Shown here piece by piece: positions 1 to 8,925 of a stretch of 36,909 bases of DNA. The notes under the pieces were generated by a model. That model did not search any database and was not told the DNA's origin. It saw nothing but the letters and a program-made list of their open reading frames with translations. Both the position numbers and the translations under genes were made by a program. Position 1 is the stretch's first letter. The number at the start of each line of letters is the position of its first letter. Source of the DNA: Clostridia bacterium (lineage in GTDB: Bacteria > Bacillota > Clostridia > Christensenellales > UBA3700). The DNA lies in contig JAIDUT010000095.1 of the NCBI GenBank assembly GCA_029060065.1, forward strand, positions 1 to 36,909, read 5' to 3'.

Positions 1-148
1 CAATTTTACTGATATATTATAACACAACTGATACGCTTTCGCAATAAAATTTCAATATTATATTTTTAATAAGTATATACATTTAGACTTCTCTTTGATT
101 AGTTCAAAGCGACTTAAAGAAAAATAAGAAAACAAAAAAATAAAAGCT

Positions 149-1963
149 CTAACTGTCAAACTCGAAACAAAAGCGCATAAAGTCAAAGACGTCGTCGTCA
201 AGTTCGTTTTCATCTTCGCTGAAATAACCGCCTTCATTAAAATAGGTGTTGATAAAATCTCTGACTTCACGCCTTTTAACGGCGTCTTTGACGTATTGTA
301 CTTTCTCGTCATTGACGTAAGCAAACAGTACCCCGAATACGGCAAGCGGAGCAATGCCGGTATAATCGGCTTTTGCCTTTGAATAGATTTTCTTGAGTAA
401 GCCGTACTCTTTCTTAAATTCGGAGTTGGAAATCCCTTGAAATATCGTTCCTGCAAGATAAATGGCGATACCGTAGGCAAAAGGTTCTTTATCTCCGCCG
501 ACTTGAGGATTTATAACGCTTACGAAAGGATTGTCATAAACTTCCTTGCCGAAAACAAATCTCTTCTTGGGACTGAACATCATATAATTAGCAAGGCATA
601 TTACTCTGATAAAGGCATTGTAATCGCTGTCAACAATAATCTTATTGATAAGTTCACGCGCGGGTAAATAATTCATTTTATATACTCTATTTACAATATC
701 CGCAACGTCGCAAATCTTGGCAAATACGCCTGACAGCATATTGTCAAGCTCAAGCATATTGTCGTCAACGTTCTTTAAGAAATCGTCACGGCTTTGGCAC
801 TTTTTGAGCTTAGAGAGGAACTTCTTGTCGATAAAATTGTACATATCGTCAAGACGTCCGGTAAACAATTCTTCCGGCATATTACGAGTAATAAGGCTCT
901 TCTTATATTTTTCTTGATAGTACTCAACGTAGTATCTTAGTAGCCACGACTTACCAAAACGCCCATATATAGACGTCGCTTGCTTAAAAAGTCTGTCAGC
1001 CGAAGCGTAGTCGCGAGAATTAAAAGCAAGTATTCCTTTGAGAATATAAGAATCTTCGCTTACGTCGCGAGGTCCGATAGGATTATTGGCGTAGATACTA
1101 TTCCAAAAGTCTTCGTCATCTATTTCCCTTGCAAGAGAGTGCATTTCGGCAAGTTGAGCGCTATCAAAGCTGTCGTAGCTTAAAAAGAAATTTTTCATCT
1201 CCTCAAAATGCGAAGAATCGACTTTGTAAAGATGAAAACATATATCCGTCATTTCAGGCATAAATACGTCGTTTTGCATTAGCAATTCGCAATACTCGTA
1301 AGCCTTGTCGTATTCTTCCAAAATACAGTGCGCTATTACCAAAGTTTGGTGACAGCATAATCTGATATCGTTTTTAAGTTTAGATAACTTTACCGTAGAG
1401 AGCAGTTCTATTGCGCTCTCGGGCTGGTTGTCCGATAAAAGATACCTAGCTACCGAGTCCTTGAAAAAGGCTTCGCACCCCTTGTCTTCGACAGAAAATA
1501 TCAACTTACCGCCCCTGTAATACTCTGCCATAACGCCGTTGTAAACGACCTTTCCCTTTGCCGTAGCCTTATCGTCGCTGAACATAGATATAACGTCAAG
1601 GCCTTCAATTTCTTCAAAAAAATTTATCGGCGGATTACCACGATAAATCTTGTCCATAAGTTTAACCAGTTTAGTAAAACTCTCAACATCTCTGTCTTTA
1701 ACGCAGATTTTCTTTATTAGCAAAATCGCGTCGTCAACGTATTTATTTTCAAGTAAAAATTCTTTTGCAAGCGTCATAGCAAGTCGGTAATCGCCAATAT
1801 GACAGTAATAATGCGCCAAGTACATCTTGCGCAAGTCGCGTTCTTTTTGCCCTTCGACTTTATACAAATCCACGAGTATCCGTCTTGCGATACTCTCGTC
1901 TATCCCGTTTCGCCATAACTTGCCGTCTGTATACTCGCTAATCGTAGTTGGGAACTTGATCAT
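149..1963 (-). CDS. TPR-like repeat protein of unknown function (604 aa)
   Basis: Long ORF with helical repeat character (e.g. KMYLAHYYCHIGDYRLAMTLAKEFLLENKYVDDAILL; FNSRDYASADRLFKQATSIYGRFGKSWLLRYYVEY). Start overlaps the hslO stop by 4 nt. Confidence 0.7.
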   Translation of the reverse strand: MIKFPTTISEYTDGKLWRNGIDESIARRILVDLYKVEGQKERDLRKMYLAHYYCHIGDYRLAMTLAKEFLLENKYVDDAILLIKKICVKDRDVESFTKLVKLMDKIYRGNPPINFFEEIEGLDVISMFSDDKATAKGKVVYNGVMAEYYRGGKLIFSVEDKGCEAFFKDSVARYLLSDNQPESAIELLSTVKLSKLKNDIRLCCHQTLVIAHCILEEYDKAYEYCELLMQNDVFMPEMTDICFHLYKVDSSHFEEMKNFFLSYDSFDSAQLAEMHSLAREIDDEDFWNSIYANNPIGPRDVSEDSYILKGILAFNSRDYASADRLFKQATSIYGRFGKSWLLRYYVEYYQEKYKKSLITRNMPEELFTGRLDDMYNFIDKKFLSKLKKCQSRDDFLKNVDDNMLELDNMLSGVFAKICDVADIVNRVYKMNYLPARELINKIIVDSDYNAFIRVICLANYMMFSPKKRFVFGKEVYDNPFVSVINPQVGGDKEPFAYGIAIYLAGTIFQGISNSEFKKEYGLLKKIYSKAKADYTGIAPLAVFGVLFAYVNDEKVQYVKDAVKRREVRDFINTYFNEGGYFSEDENELDDDVFDFMRFCFEFDS

Positions 1964-2805
1964 TCAAACATCCTTTGTATATCTTCTTTTGTAAACGCGT
2001 ATTTAGTATTGCAAAATTCGCAACCCACTTGTATTTGACCTTGCGTTTCTATAATATCAAGCGCTTCTTTTTTGCCGAGAGTAAGCAACATCTCTTCGAT
2101 TCTATGCCTTGAGCAACTGCACTGATACTCTTCGTAAATATCAGGCAAATGCGATATCTCAAAGTGCCCGAAGTAAAAATCCATTATCTCTTGCGCGCTC
2201 TTTTCACACAAAAGCGTAGCTACGTCAGTAAAATTGGATACTATATCCTGCAAAATAAAAATCTCTTCTTCCGAGCAGTTGGGCATAGGTTGAACTACTA
2301 TTCCGCCTGCCTTAACGCACTCATTGTCTTTCATTTTTACGCCGAGAGCTACCGCAGAAGGAAGCTGTTCGGAAGTTGTAAAATAATAGGCAAAATCCTC
2401 GTCGATATTGCCGTTGACGATTTGAGAAAGTCCGTTGTAGGGCTCTTTTAGACCAAAGTCTTTTATGACGTTGAGAGAACCGTTTTTGCCGACGACGTCG
2501 GATACGCTTGCCTGCCGTCCCTCGAAAGCCTTGGGATTCTGAATATATCCTCTGACCTTTGCTCCGAAGTCACCGCAAAGCACCATTTTACCGCCCTCGC
2601 CGTCGCCGTCGAGAATAAGCGTCAATTTATTGTTGATACCCTTAAAACCTGCGCTCATAAAGGCAGTAACCGTCAAAGCCTTGCCCATTGCTACCGCAAC
2701 CGGCTGAGAAAACCCGTGTATTTTAATAGCTTCCTTTACCGTGGAAGTGGTATCCATAACGCTTACTATGGCTTTTCCGCCAAACAATATAGCTCTTTTA
2801 ATCAT
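1960..2805 (-). CDS. hslO: Hsp33 family redox-regulated chaperone
   Basis: 281 aa. Hsp33-like N-terminus and C-terminal zinc site CSCSRHRIEEML...GCEFCNTKYAF (CxC + CxxC). Confidence 0.93.
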   Translation of the reverse strand: MIKRAILFGGKAIVSVMDTTSTVKEAIKIHGFSQPVAVAMGKALTVTAFMSAGFKGINNKLTLILDGDGEGGKMVLCGDFGAKVRGYIQNPKAFEGRQASVSDVVGKNGSLNVIKDFGLKEPYNGLSQIVNGNIDEDFAYYFTTSEQLPSAVALGVKMKDNECVKAGGIVVQPMPNCSEEEIFILQDIVSNFTDVATLLCEKSAQEIMDFYFGHFEISHLPDIYEEYQCSCSRHRIEEMLLTLGKKEALDIIETQGQIQVGCEFCNTKYAFTKEDIQRMFE

Positions 2806-2853
2806 AACGTATTCCTTATAAATATCAGTAAAATATCTTCGCTACAGTCGATA

Positions 2854-3564
2854 TCAGGACTTAGTTGCAATAAAAATCAATCTTTTTGACTTATCCTTAG
2901 GCTTACCGTAGGTTTCGCCGTCATAGATTTCGACTTGCCATTTGGCTAAACAAGATTTTATGAAATCAACGCTGTGAGTATACTGTCTATGGCTCTCTTC
3001 TATTCGCCTGTAAGTATCTCCCTCTATTTTTTCAAAAAAGTCTATGTCCATATCGACGTAGCCGTCGCCCAAAGCATTGGACCATATATACGTCACGTCG
3101 TCTAAGTCCTCGCAAAAAAGATTGTCGCCTAATATCTTCTCAAGTTTGTAGGGGGTAGAAATATCAAAAATCAACTTTCCGTCTGTCTTAAGCAAGCCGT
3201 ATACTCTGTCTAAAAACTTAGACAAGTCATTGCCTGAAATGTAATTCACGCCGTCGCATACGCAAGTGATAAAGTCTACGGGATGGCTCAATTCAATCTG
3301 CGTCATATCGAGATTTACCCACTTGACGTCAAGCGCCATCTTCTTTGCCTTTAGAGTAGCTACATTGAGCATTTCTCCGCTCAAGTCCGCTCCTATCATT
3401 TTTCTGCCGTCCTTAGCAAGTCTGATAGTCATCTCGCCCGACCCGCACGCTAGGTCTACTCCCTCACCGCTAAGTCTGCCCTTTATGAACTCAAAATAAC
3501 CGTCATAGTCAAAGTCGCCCATAAGCGCGTCGTAATACTTTGCCAATATACTGTAAGCGCTCAT
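2854..3564 (-). CDS. class I SAM-dependent methyltransferase
   Basis: 236 aa. Motif I GVDLACGSGEMTIRLA, then GADLSGEMLNVA and FDISTPYKL. Confidence 0.85.
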   Translation of the reverse strand: MSAYSILAKYYDALMGDFDYDGYFEFIKGRLSGEGVDLACGSGEMTIRLAKDGRKMIGADLSGEMLNVATLKAKKMALDVKWVNLDMTQIELSHPVDFITCVCDGVNYISGNDLSKFLDRVYGLLKTDGKLIFDISTPYKLEKILGDNLFCEDLDDVTYIWSNALGDGYVDMDIDFFEKIEGDTYRRIEESHRQYTHSVDFIKSCLAKWQVEIYDGETYGKPKDKSKRLIFIATKS

Positions 3565-3567
3565 ACT

Positions 3568-4569
3568 TTATCTCTTTTTCTTCTTGCCTTGAAAACTATT
3601 CTTTTGCGCCAACTTTTTCTTCTCTTTGTTGCGTTGTTTAGCTTGCTTTTCCTGCTCTTTGATTTTAGCCTTTTCCTCTTCTTCGTATAGATAAGATATA
3701 AAAGTATCGGTGCAGTATTGCGAGAATGCTAAGTTGAACATCGCATAGGCGGAAAACCCTATCAATACCATTACGACCAATAAAAACGTACCTAAGATAC
3801 TAACAAAACTTAACGCCATAACGCCCGCAAAGAAAATCGTAACGATTAGCGCGGGAAGTATCATTATGAGCGTAAGACAGCAAGTATTGATAATATACTC
3901 TTTCATCTTGTACTTGTAAGTCACGTACATACCCTGTCCCACTACCATATAAAGAGCGCTCAAAAAAGCAATTATGCCTATGAATATCATAAGTACCCAC
4001 CAGCCCGCGTTCGCGCTACCGTTGAGCGCAGTTTCTTTGAGTACCGTAATCAACGAACATGCAAAGCCCGTAGCCAAAGCGCCAAGCCAAGCAAAAGAAA
4101 GCATGAACTTGTACCAGTTGTTCTTAATACCTCTAAAGAAGTGCTTGAAAACCTTTGTTTTAGTTCCCCAAATCATATTACGGCAACAATAATAAAGTCC
4201 TGAAGCAAACAAGCCTACGAGCAAACACGTCGGAAAAATCGCTAGTCCGTATCCCATCAGCCTTATGTCGTAAATTCTCTCTATTGCCAACATCGTATCG
4301 TCGGTTATGCCAAAGCCTACGCCTATGCCGGTGCTGAAATTCAAACCTGCTACCGCCAAAGCCTCTTGAGCTCTCATCCAAAAATACGTAGCTATCATGG
4401 GAGCGCACGCAACTACCATAAACAAGTTGAGCAAAACAAGTTTTGTCAAGTTTTGCGATATAGCCTGTATTGCTTGACGTATACGTCCCTTGTAATTAGT
4501 TACTCTTCCCTCAGGGGATAAATCTCTCTTTAATACGAGTTTTTTAGCTAAATTGTTTGCTACGTCCAT
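3568..4569 (-). CDS. polytopic membrane protein, YesL/DUF624-like, with highly basic C-terminal tail
   Basis: 333 aa with several hydrophobic segments. YesL-like pattern LLVGLFASGLYYCCRNMIWGTKTKVFKHFFRGIKNNWYKFML. C-terminus rich in K/E/Q. Confidence 0.55.
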   Translation of the reverse strand: MDVANNLAKKLVLKRDLSPEGRVTNYKGRIRQAIQAISQNLTKLVLLNLFMVVACAPMIATYFWMRAQEALAVAGLNFSTGIGVGFGITDDTMLAIERIYDIRLMGYGLAIFPTCLLVGLFASGLYYCCRNMIWGTKTKVFKHFFRGIKNNWYKFMLSFAWLGALATGFACSLITVLKETALNGSANAGWWVLMIFIGIIAFLSALYMVVGQGMYVTYKYKMKEYIINTCCLTLIMILPALIVTIFFAGVMALSFVSILGTFLLVVMVLIGFSAYAMFNLAFSQYCTDTFISYLYEEEEKAKIKEQEKQAKQRNKEKKKLAQKNSFQGKKKKR

Positions 4570-4750
4570 ACTATCTCCGTAATATTAAATATATTTTTAC
4601 GGGTATATTATACTCTATTTTTTTTGTTTACGCAAATATTATTGCCTATTAAATTATATATAACAATGTAAAAGTAAAAAAATGTTTGTCGAAAAGATTA
4701 TCAATAAATAGTCAATGACATAAAAATTTTTGAAATGATTGATAATTCGC

Positions 4751-4779
4751 TTTACATATTAAAATTAATATGATAATAT
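4751..4779 (+). promoter_or_regulatory. promoter of the asd-dapA-dapB operon
   Basis: TTTACA (4751-4756), 17-nt spacer, TAATAT (4774-4779) with an upstream TGA (extended -10). Predicted start falls at the 5' edge of the riboswitch. Confidence 0.6.
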
Positions 4780-4785
4780 TTTTGT

Positions 4786-4952
4786 AGTTTACAGAGGCGC
4801 AAAATATAAAAGTATTGGGATAAATGCGACAAGACGTACCCAAGAAAGGATGTTTTGCCGAAATCGTATATCTATCTTGTGCGGTATGCGGTTGGTCGCT
4901 ACGGTGAATAACCCTGCGACTGTCACCTTGGATTAGGTGAAGCGCTTAAACT
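4786..4952 (+). ncRNA. lysine riboswitch (L-box) aptamer
   Basis: Conserved L-box blocks AGAGGCGC, AAAGTA, GCCGAA and GACTGTCACC..GGTGAAGCGC. P1-type closure AGTTTA (4786-4791) with TAAACT (4947-4952). Directly upstream of lysine-pathway genes. Confidence 0.88.
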
Positions 4953-4972
4953 GACTATCAATACGTCATTTT

Positions 4973-5010
4973 AATGCTTTGCCTACGAATAAGTGGCAAA
5001 GCATTTTTTA
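4973..5010 (+). terminator. riboswitch expression-platform terminator
   Basis: AATGCTTTGCC (4973-4983), 11-nt loop, GGCAAAGCATT (4995-5005), then a T-run. Confidence 0.85.
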
Positions 5011-5122
5011 TACGACTGCTTATAGCTATGCGAAAAAAGCGCACTGCTCTTCAAAGTCGTCACAGCAAAGTAAAAAAAGATGTGAAAATTCTGAACATCT
5101 AGAAATATTAGGAGATATATTT

Positions 5123-6142
5123 ATGAAAAAATACAACGTAGCCGTAGTCGGCGCAACAGGAATGGTAGGCAACAAGTTCTTAGAAGTACTTACCGAAAAG
5201 CAATTACCGGTCGAGAATTATTATCTCTTTGCTTCTGCTAAGAGCGCAGGCAAAGTAATCGACTTTATGGGAAAGCCCCACACCGTCATTGAATTGACGG
5301 AAGAAAACGTAAAGGCTCACAAAGTTGACATTGCTCTCTTCTCCGCAGGCGGTTCGACGAGCGCTAAGTTTGCTCCTGTATTCGCTAAGTGCGGCGCAGT
5401 AGTAATCGATAACTCCAGCCAATGGAGAATGGACCCAACCGTTCCGCTCGTAGTACCTGAAGTAAATCCTCAGGATATTGATTGGAACAACGGAATTATC
5501 GCAAATCCAAACTGCTCTACTATTCAAGCAATGGTAGCTCTTAAACCGCTCCACGATAAGTACGGTATCAAGAGAGTTGTGTACAGCACCTATCAAGCAG
5601 TCAGTGGCGCAGGCGTAGCGGGATACAACGACCTACTCGAAGGACTTAAGGCTTTTGTAAACGGCGAAAAATTCGCTACTAAGAAGTTCCCGTACCAAAT
5701 CGCTAACAACTGCTTACCGCATATCGACGTTTTCCTCGACAACGGCTATACCAAGGAAGAGGAAAAGATGATAAAGGAAACCAAAAAGATTTTGGGCGAC
5801 CAATCTATCAAAGTTACCGCTACGACGGTTAGAGTACCTGTACTCAATTCCCACTCGGAATCTATCAACCTTGAGTTTAACAAGCCTTGCACCAAGGAAG
5901 GTATCATCGAGGCTCTTAGAGGTCAAAAAGGTATCGTTATTGTCGATGACGTAGCCAACAACAAGTACCCTATGCCTATCGACACCACGGGTCACGACGA
6001 AGTTTACGTAGGTCGTATCCGTATGGACGATACCGTAGAAAGCGGTTGCAATCTCTGGGTTGTTGCTGACAATATCCGCAAGGGCGCAGCTAGCAATGCA
6101 GTGCAAATTGCTGAGTATATGATACAAAACAATAAAATATAA
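5123..6142 (+). CDS. asd: aspartate-semialdehyde dehydrogenase
   Basis: MKKYNVAVVGATGMVGNKFLEVL, NPNCSTIQAMVALKPLHD. The ATG at 5123 has an upstream AGGAGA; the tracked start at 4979 lies inside the terminator, so I trimmed it. Confidence 0.94.
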   Translation: MKKYNVAVVGATGMVGNKFLEVLTEKQLPVENYYLFASAKSAGKVIDFMGKPHTVIELTEENVKAHKVDIALFSAGGSTSAKFAPVFAKCGAVVIDNSSQWRMDPTVPLVVPEVNPQDIDWNNGIIANPNCSTIQAMVALKPLHDKYGIKRVVYSTYQAVSGAGVAGYNDLLEGLKAFVNGEKFATKKFPYQIANNCLPHIDVFLDNGYTKEEEKMIKETKKILGDQSIKVTATTVRVPVLNSHSESINLEFNKPCTKEGIIEALRGQKGIVIVDDVANNKYPMPIDTTGHDEVYVGRIRMDDTVESGCNLWVVADNIRKGAASNAVQIAEYMIQNNKI

Positions 6143-6183
6143 TATAGCGATAGTAAAGAAATAAAAGCAATATAAAATTAATC

Positions 6184-6342
6184 GTTCAACGGAATTTGAG
6201 TAGCGCAAGATTTTCACGTGCAAGAATTTTTTCTAGACGATGAAAACGAACGCAGTAATACTTGCCGTATTACAAGAGAGTTTGAAGAAGTATCGGAAGA
6301 ATTATTGCGTGTAAAATTGTGATACCTCAAATTCCGTTGAAC
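6184..6342. repeat. 159-bp inverted-repeat-bounded intergenic element
   Basis: Perfect 17-bp arms GTTCAACGGAATTTGAG (6184-6200) and CTCAAATTCCGTTGAAC (6326-6342). Inner imperfect arms TTTTCACGTGCAAGAATT / AATTATTGCGTGTAAAA. Apical hairpin GTAATAC-ttgcc-GTATTAC (6255-6273). Confidence 0.85.
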
Positions 6343-6358
6343 AAGGAAAAAGGAAAAT

Positions 6359-7237
6359 ATGTTTGAAGGTACTTTTACTGCGATAATTACCCCATTTACC
6401 AAGACGGGCGTAGATTACGACAGTTTTGCAAAACTTATTGAATATCAAATCAACGGCGGTATCGACGGTATCGTATTTATCGGTACGACGGGCGAACCTG
6501 CTACTATGACTTGCGCTGAAAAAAAGACGCTACGCGACTTTGCTCTAAAGCAAGTCAGCGGTCGCGTACCTGTAATCTTCGGTACTGGATGTAACTGTAC
6601 CCAAACGGCCGTGGAAAACTCTATCGTCGCAAAAGACGAGGGCGCAGACGGAATTTTGGTGGTATCCCCTTACTACAATAAGTGTACGCAAGAAGGTCTA
6701 TACTTGCATTACGAGGCTATTGCCAACAAGTGCGACTTGCCTATGATAATTTACAACGTCCCCGGAAGGACGGGAGTCAATATCCTCCCCGAAACAGTCG
6801 GCAGATTGGCTCGCTCAATCCCATCTATTGTGGGCATAAAAGAAGCGTGCGGTAACTTGGAACAAATCGCCAAGACTGCTCAGGCAATCAAAGGCACAAA
6901 TCTTCAACTTATGAGCGGTGACGACAAACTCGCAGTGGATATAGCAAGACTTGGCGGAACTACCCTTATTTCCGTCGCAAGCAACGCTCTGCCGAAAGAG
7001 TTTACTCAAATTATGAAGTATGCAGGCGCAAAGGAATTTGACAAAGCCGACTTGCTCTTGAAAAAATACGATAAATTCGTTGACCTACTCTTTAGCGAAG
7101 TCAATCCAATTCCTATTAAGTACGCTTGCTCTCTCCTAGGGCTTTGTCAGAATGAGTTAAGACTTCCGCTCACTCCTATGAGCGAAAGCAAAGCGCAAGC
7201 GCTTAAAGCAGAAATGCAAAGTTTGAATATAATATAA
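6359..7237 (+). CDS. dapA: 4-hydroxy-tetrahydrodipicolinate synthase
   Basis: 292 aa. GTTGEPATMT, VVSPYYNKCTQEGLYLHYEAIA, IIYNVPGRTGVN, GIKEACGN. Confidence 0.95.
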   Translation: MFEGTFTAIITPFTKTGVDYDSFAKLIEYQINGGIDGIVFIGTTGEPATMTCAEKKTLRDFALKQVSGRVPVIFGTGCNCTQTAVENSIVAKDEGADGILVVSPYYNKCTQEGLYLHYEAIANKCDLPMIIYNVPGRTGVNILPETVGRLARSIPSIVGIKEACGNLEQIAKTAQAIKGTNLQLMSGDDKLAVDIARLGGTTLISVASNALPKEFTQIMKYAGAKEFDKADLLLKKYDKFVDLLFSEVNPIPIKYACSLLGLCQNELRLPLTPMSESKAQALKAEMQSLNII

Positions 7238-7246
7238 AGGTGTGAT

Positions 7247-8014
7247 ATGACAAAAATTTTGATTTGGGGTATCGGCGGTAAAATGGGAAGAAATATTCTC
7301 GAATGTCTACCCTCTTTTGAAAATGCTCAGTGCGTAGGCGGTGTAGATAAATTTGCCGACCCTACACAGTTTTCCGTACCCGTATTTAAGAGCGGTAAGG
7401 ATATCAACGTCGAAGCCGACGTCATAATCGACTTCTCTCGCCCTGACGCATTGGACGAAATACTTGAATACGCGCTTGCCCATAAAATCGGCATAATGCT
7501 AGCGACTACGGGATATTCTGCAGAGCAACAAGCTCAAATCGATAAGGCAAGCAATAGTATTGCCGTATTCCAATCAAGCAATATGTCACTTGGCGTAAAT
7601 CTTATGATAGAGTTGTGCCGCAAAGCGTCCAACTTCCTCGGCGATAACTTTGAAGTGGAGATAATAGAACAACACCATAATCAAAAGGTTGACGCTCCGT
7701 CTGGTACTGCCCTTTCTATCGCAAAAGCTATCAACGAAGAATTCGACAATTCCAAAGAATTCGTATACGGAAGAAGCGGAAAGAATAGCAAACGTCAAAA
7801 TAAAGAAATCGGTATTCACGCAGTCAGAGGCGGAACTATCGTCGGCAAGCATGACGTACTCTTTATAGGTAAAGACGAAGTCATCACAATTAAGCATGAA
7901 GCGCAATCGAGAATGGTATTCGCTCAAGGCGCTATCCGCGCAGGTCTTTTCCTTGCGAATAAGAAGTCGGGCAAATACTCAATGAAAGAACTTGTCGCTG
8001 AATTTATGGACTAG
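7247..8014 (+). CDS. dapB: 4-hydroxy-tetrahydrodipicolinate reductase
   Basis: 255 aa. N-terminal GIGGKMGRNI, EIIEQHHNQKVDAPSGTAL, HAVRGGTIVGKHDVLF. Confidence 0.95.
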   Translation: MTKILIWGIGGKMGRNILECLPSFENAQCVGGVDKFADPTQFSVPVFKSGKDINVEADVIIDFSRPDALDEILEYALAHKIGIMLATTGYSAEQQAQIDKASNSIAVFQSSNMSLGVNLMIELCRKASNFLGDNFEVEIIEQHHNQKVDAPSGTALSIAKAINEEFDNSKEFVYGRSGKNSKRQNKEIGIHAVRGGTIVGKHDVLFIGKDEVITIKHEAQSRMVFAQGAIRAGLFLANKKSGKYSMKELVAEFMD

Positions 8015-8051
8015 TTATTAATAAAAAATGACATTTTAATTCCCAACTACA

Positions 8052-8621
8052 TCATTCCCAAAACTGCTTTCCGCCGTACATCATAAAGTACTGCGACAGT
8101 TTTGCCATTTCTTCGGGAGTTTCGACAAATCCGTCGAATATCCACTTCTCTAGTAGCGCTTTGATACCTGCGACTAGATATACGCTGTAATAATCGCAAT
8201 TACGAGAGTCGTCGTCCTTAGCTCTCACTATCCAACTGTCAAAGCAAAACTTCTCTAACGAGCGTTCCAAATGTCTACCGAATCCGCTGTCGCAATTAGG
8301 CGAAAAAAGAATGTAGGCAATGTCATAGTTTTCCTTTACAAATTTATAGAGGTTGACAAAACTCTTGGCAGGATTAAAGCTCTCGTTGTCCTTGATAAGT
8401 ATGGTCTTCATATTGTCGATAAACTCATTGCCAAGTTGCTCAAGCATATCGTAGGGATCTCTGTAATGAAGATAAAAGGTCGCTCTGTTTACATCGGCAA
8501 GTTCCGCAAGCTCCCTTACCGATATGTTAATAATGCTCTTTGTGTTTATCAATTCCTTTAACGCCAACAATAATTGCTGTTGGGTACGCTTAAATCGCCT
8601 GTCTTTCTTCGTCTTGTCCAT
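8052..8621 (-). CDS. TetR/AcrR family transcriptional regulator
   Basis: HTH INISVRELAELADVNRATFYLHYRDPYDMLEQL. ATG at 8621 is preceded by GGAGGGGG; the tracked start at 8651 is probably too long. Confidence 0.88.
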   Translation of the reverse strand: MDKTKKDRRFKRTQQQLLLALKELINTKSIINISVRELAELADVNRATFYLHYRDPYDMLEQLGNEFIDNMKTILIKDNESFNPAKSFVNLYKFVKENYDIAYILFSPNCDSGFGRHLERSLEKFCFDSWIVRAKDDDSRNCDYYSVYLVAGIKALLEKWIFDGFVETPEEMAKLSQYFMMYGGKQFWE

Positions 8622-8693
8622 ATTATCCCCCTCCATAAATTTGTTTGACAAATATACGGTTTTTTTATATTATTTTGGTTCTGTTAGTACTTT

Positions 8694-8710
8694 GTTAACT
8701 ATATGTTAAC
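8694..8710. promoter_or_regulatory. candidate operator in the TetR/acyltransferase divergent region
   Basis: GTTAAC-tatat-GTTAAC symmetric 17-bp site. Confidence 0.35.
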
Positions 8711-8925
8711 GCAATATTAACTATTTATTAAGTTGCTACAATTTGCCAAAAATGTGGTATAATAATAGACATTTTAACCACTAAATGTCAAATATTATAC
8801 ATCTCAAGGCTAAATGGCATACTATTCTAAGTTGAAATTTTGCACGATTTATCCTATAATTAGAATAGTAAAATAATAGATAAAAGTCAATTACTTTTAA
8901 GCATTTTTTTACCAGAGGATAAGAG

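Noticed and set aside
58-480. 140-aa ORF overlapping the end of the TPR-like gene
   Set aside because: Out-of-frame with a long, better-supported ORF; no family resemblance.
4697-4746. 9-bp inverted repeat ATTATCAAT / ATTGATAAT upstream of the lysine promoter
   Set aside because: Short, AT-rich and widely spaced (32 nt); likely by chance at this base composition.
4979-5122. N-terminal extension of Asd in the ORF track (MPTNKWQSIF...)
   Set aside because: It begins inside the riboswitch terminator and lacks an SD; the ATG at 5123 has an AGGAGA and starts the conserved domain.
6214-6402. Minus-strand 62-aa ORF over the asd-dapA element
   Set aside because: Overlaps the dapA start and the palindrome; no supporting SD. 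The sense-frame reading is reported only as a low-confidence possibility.
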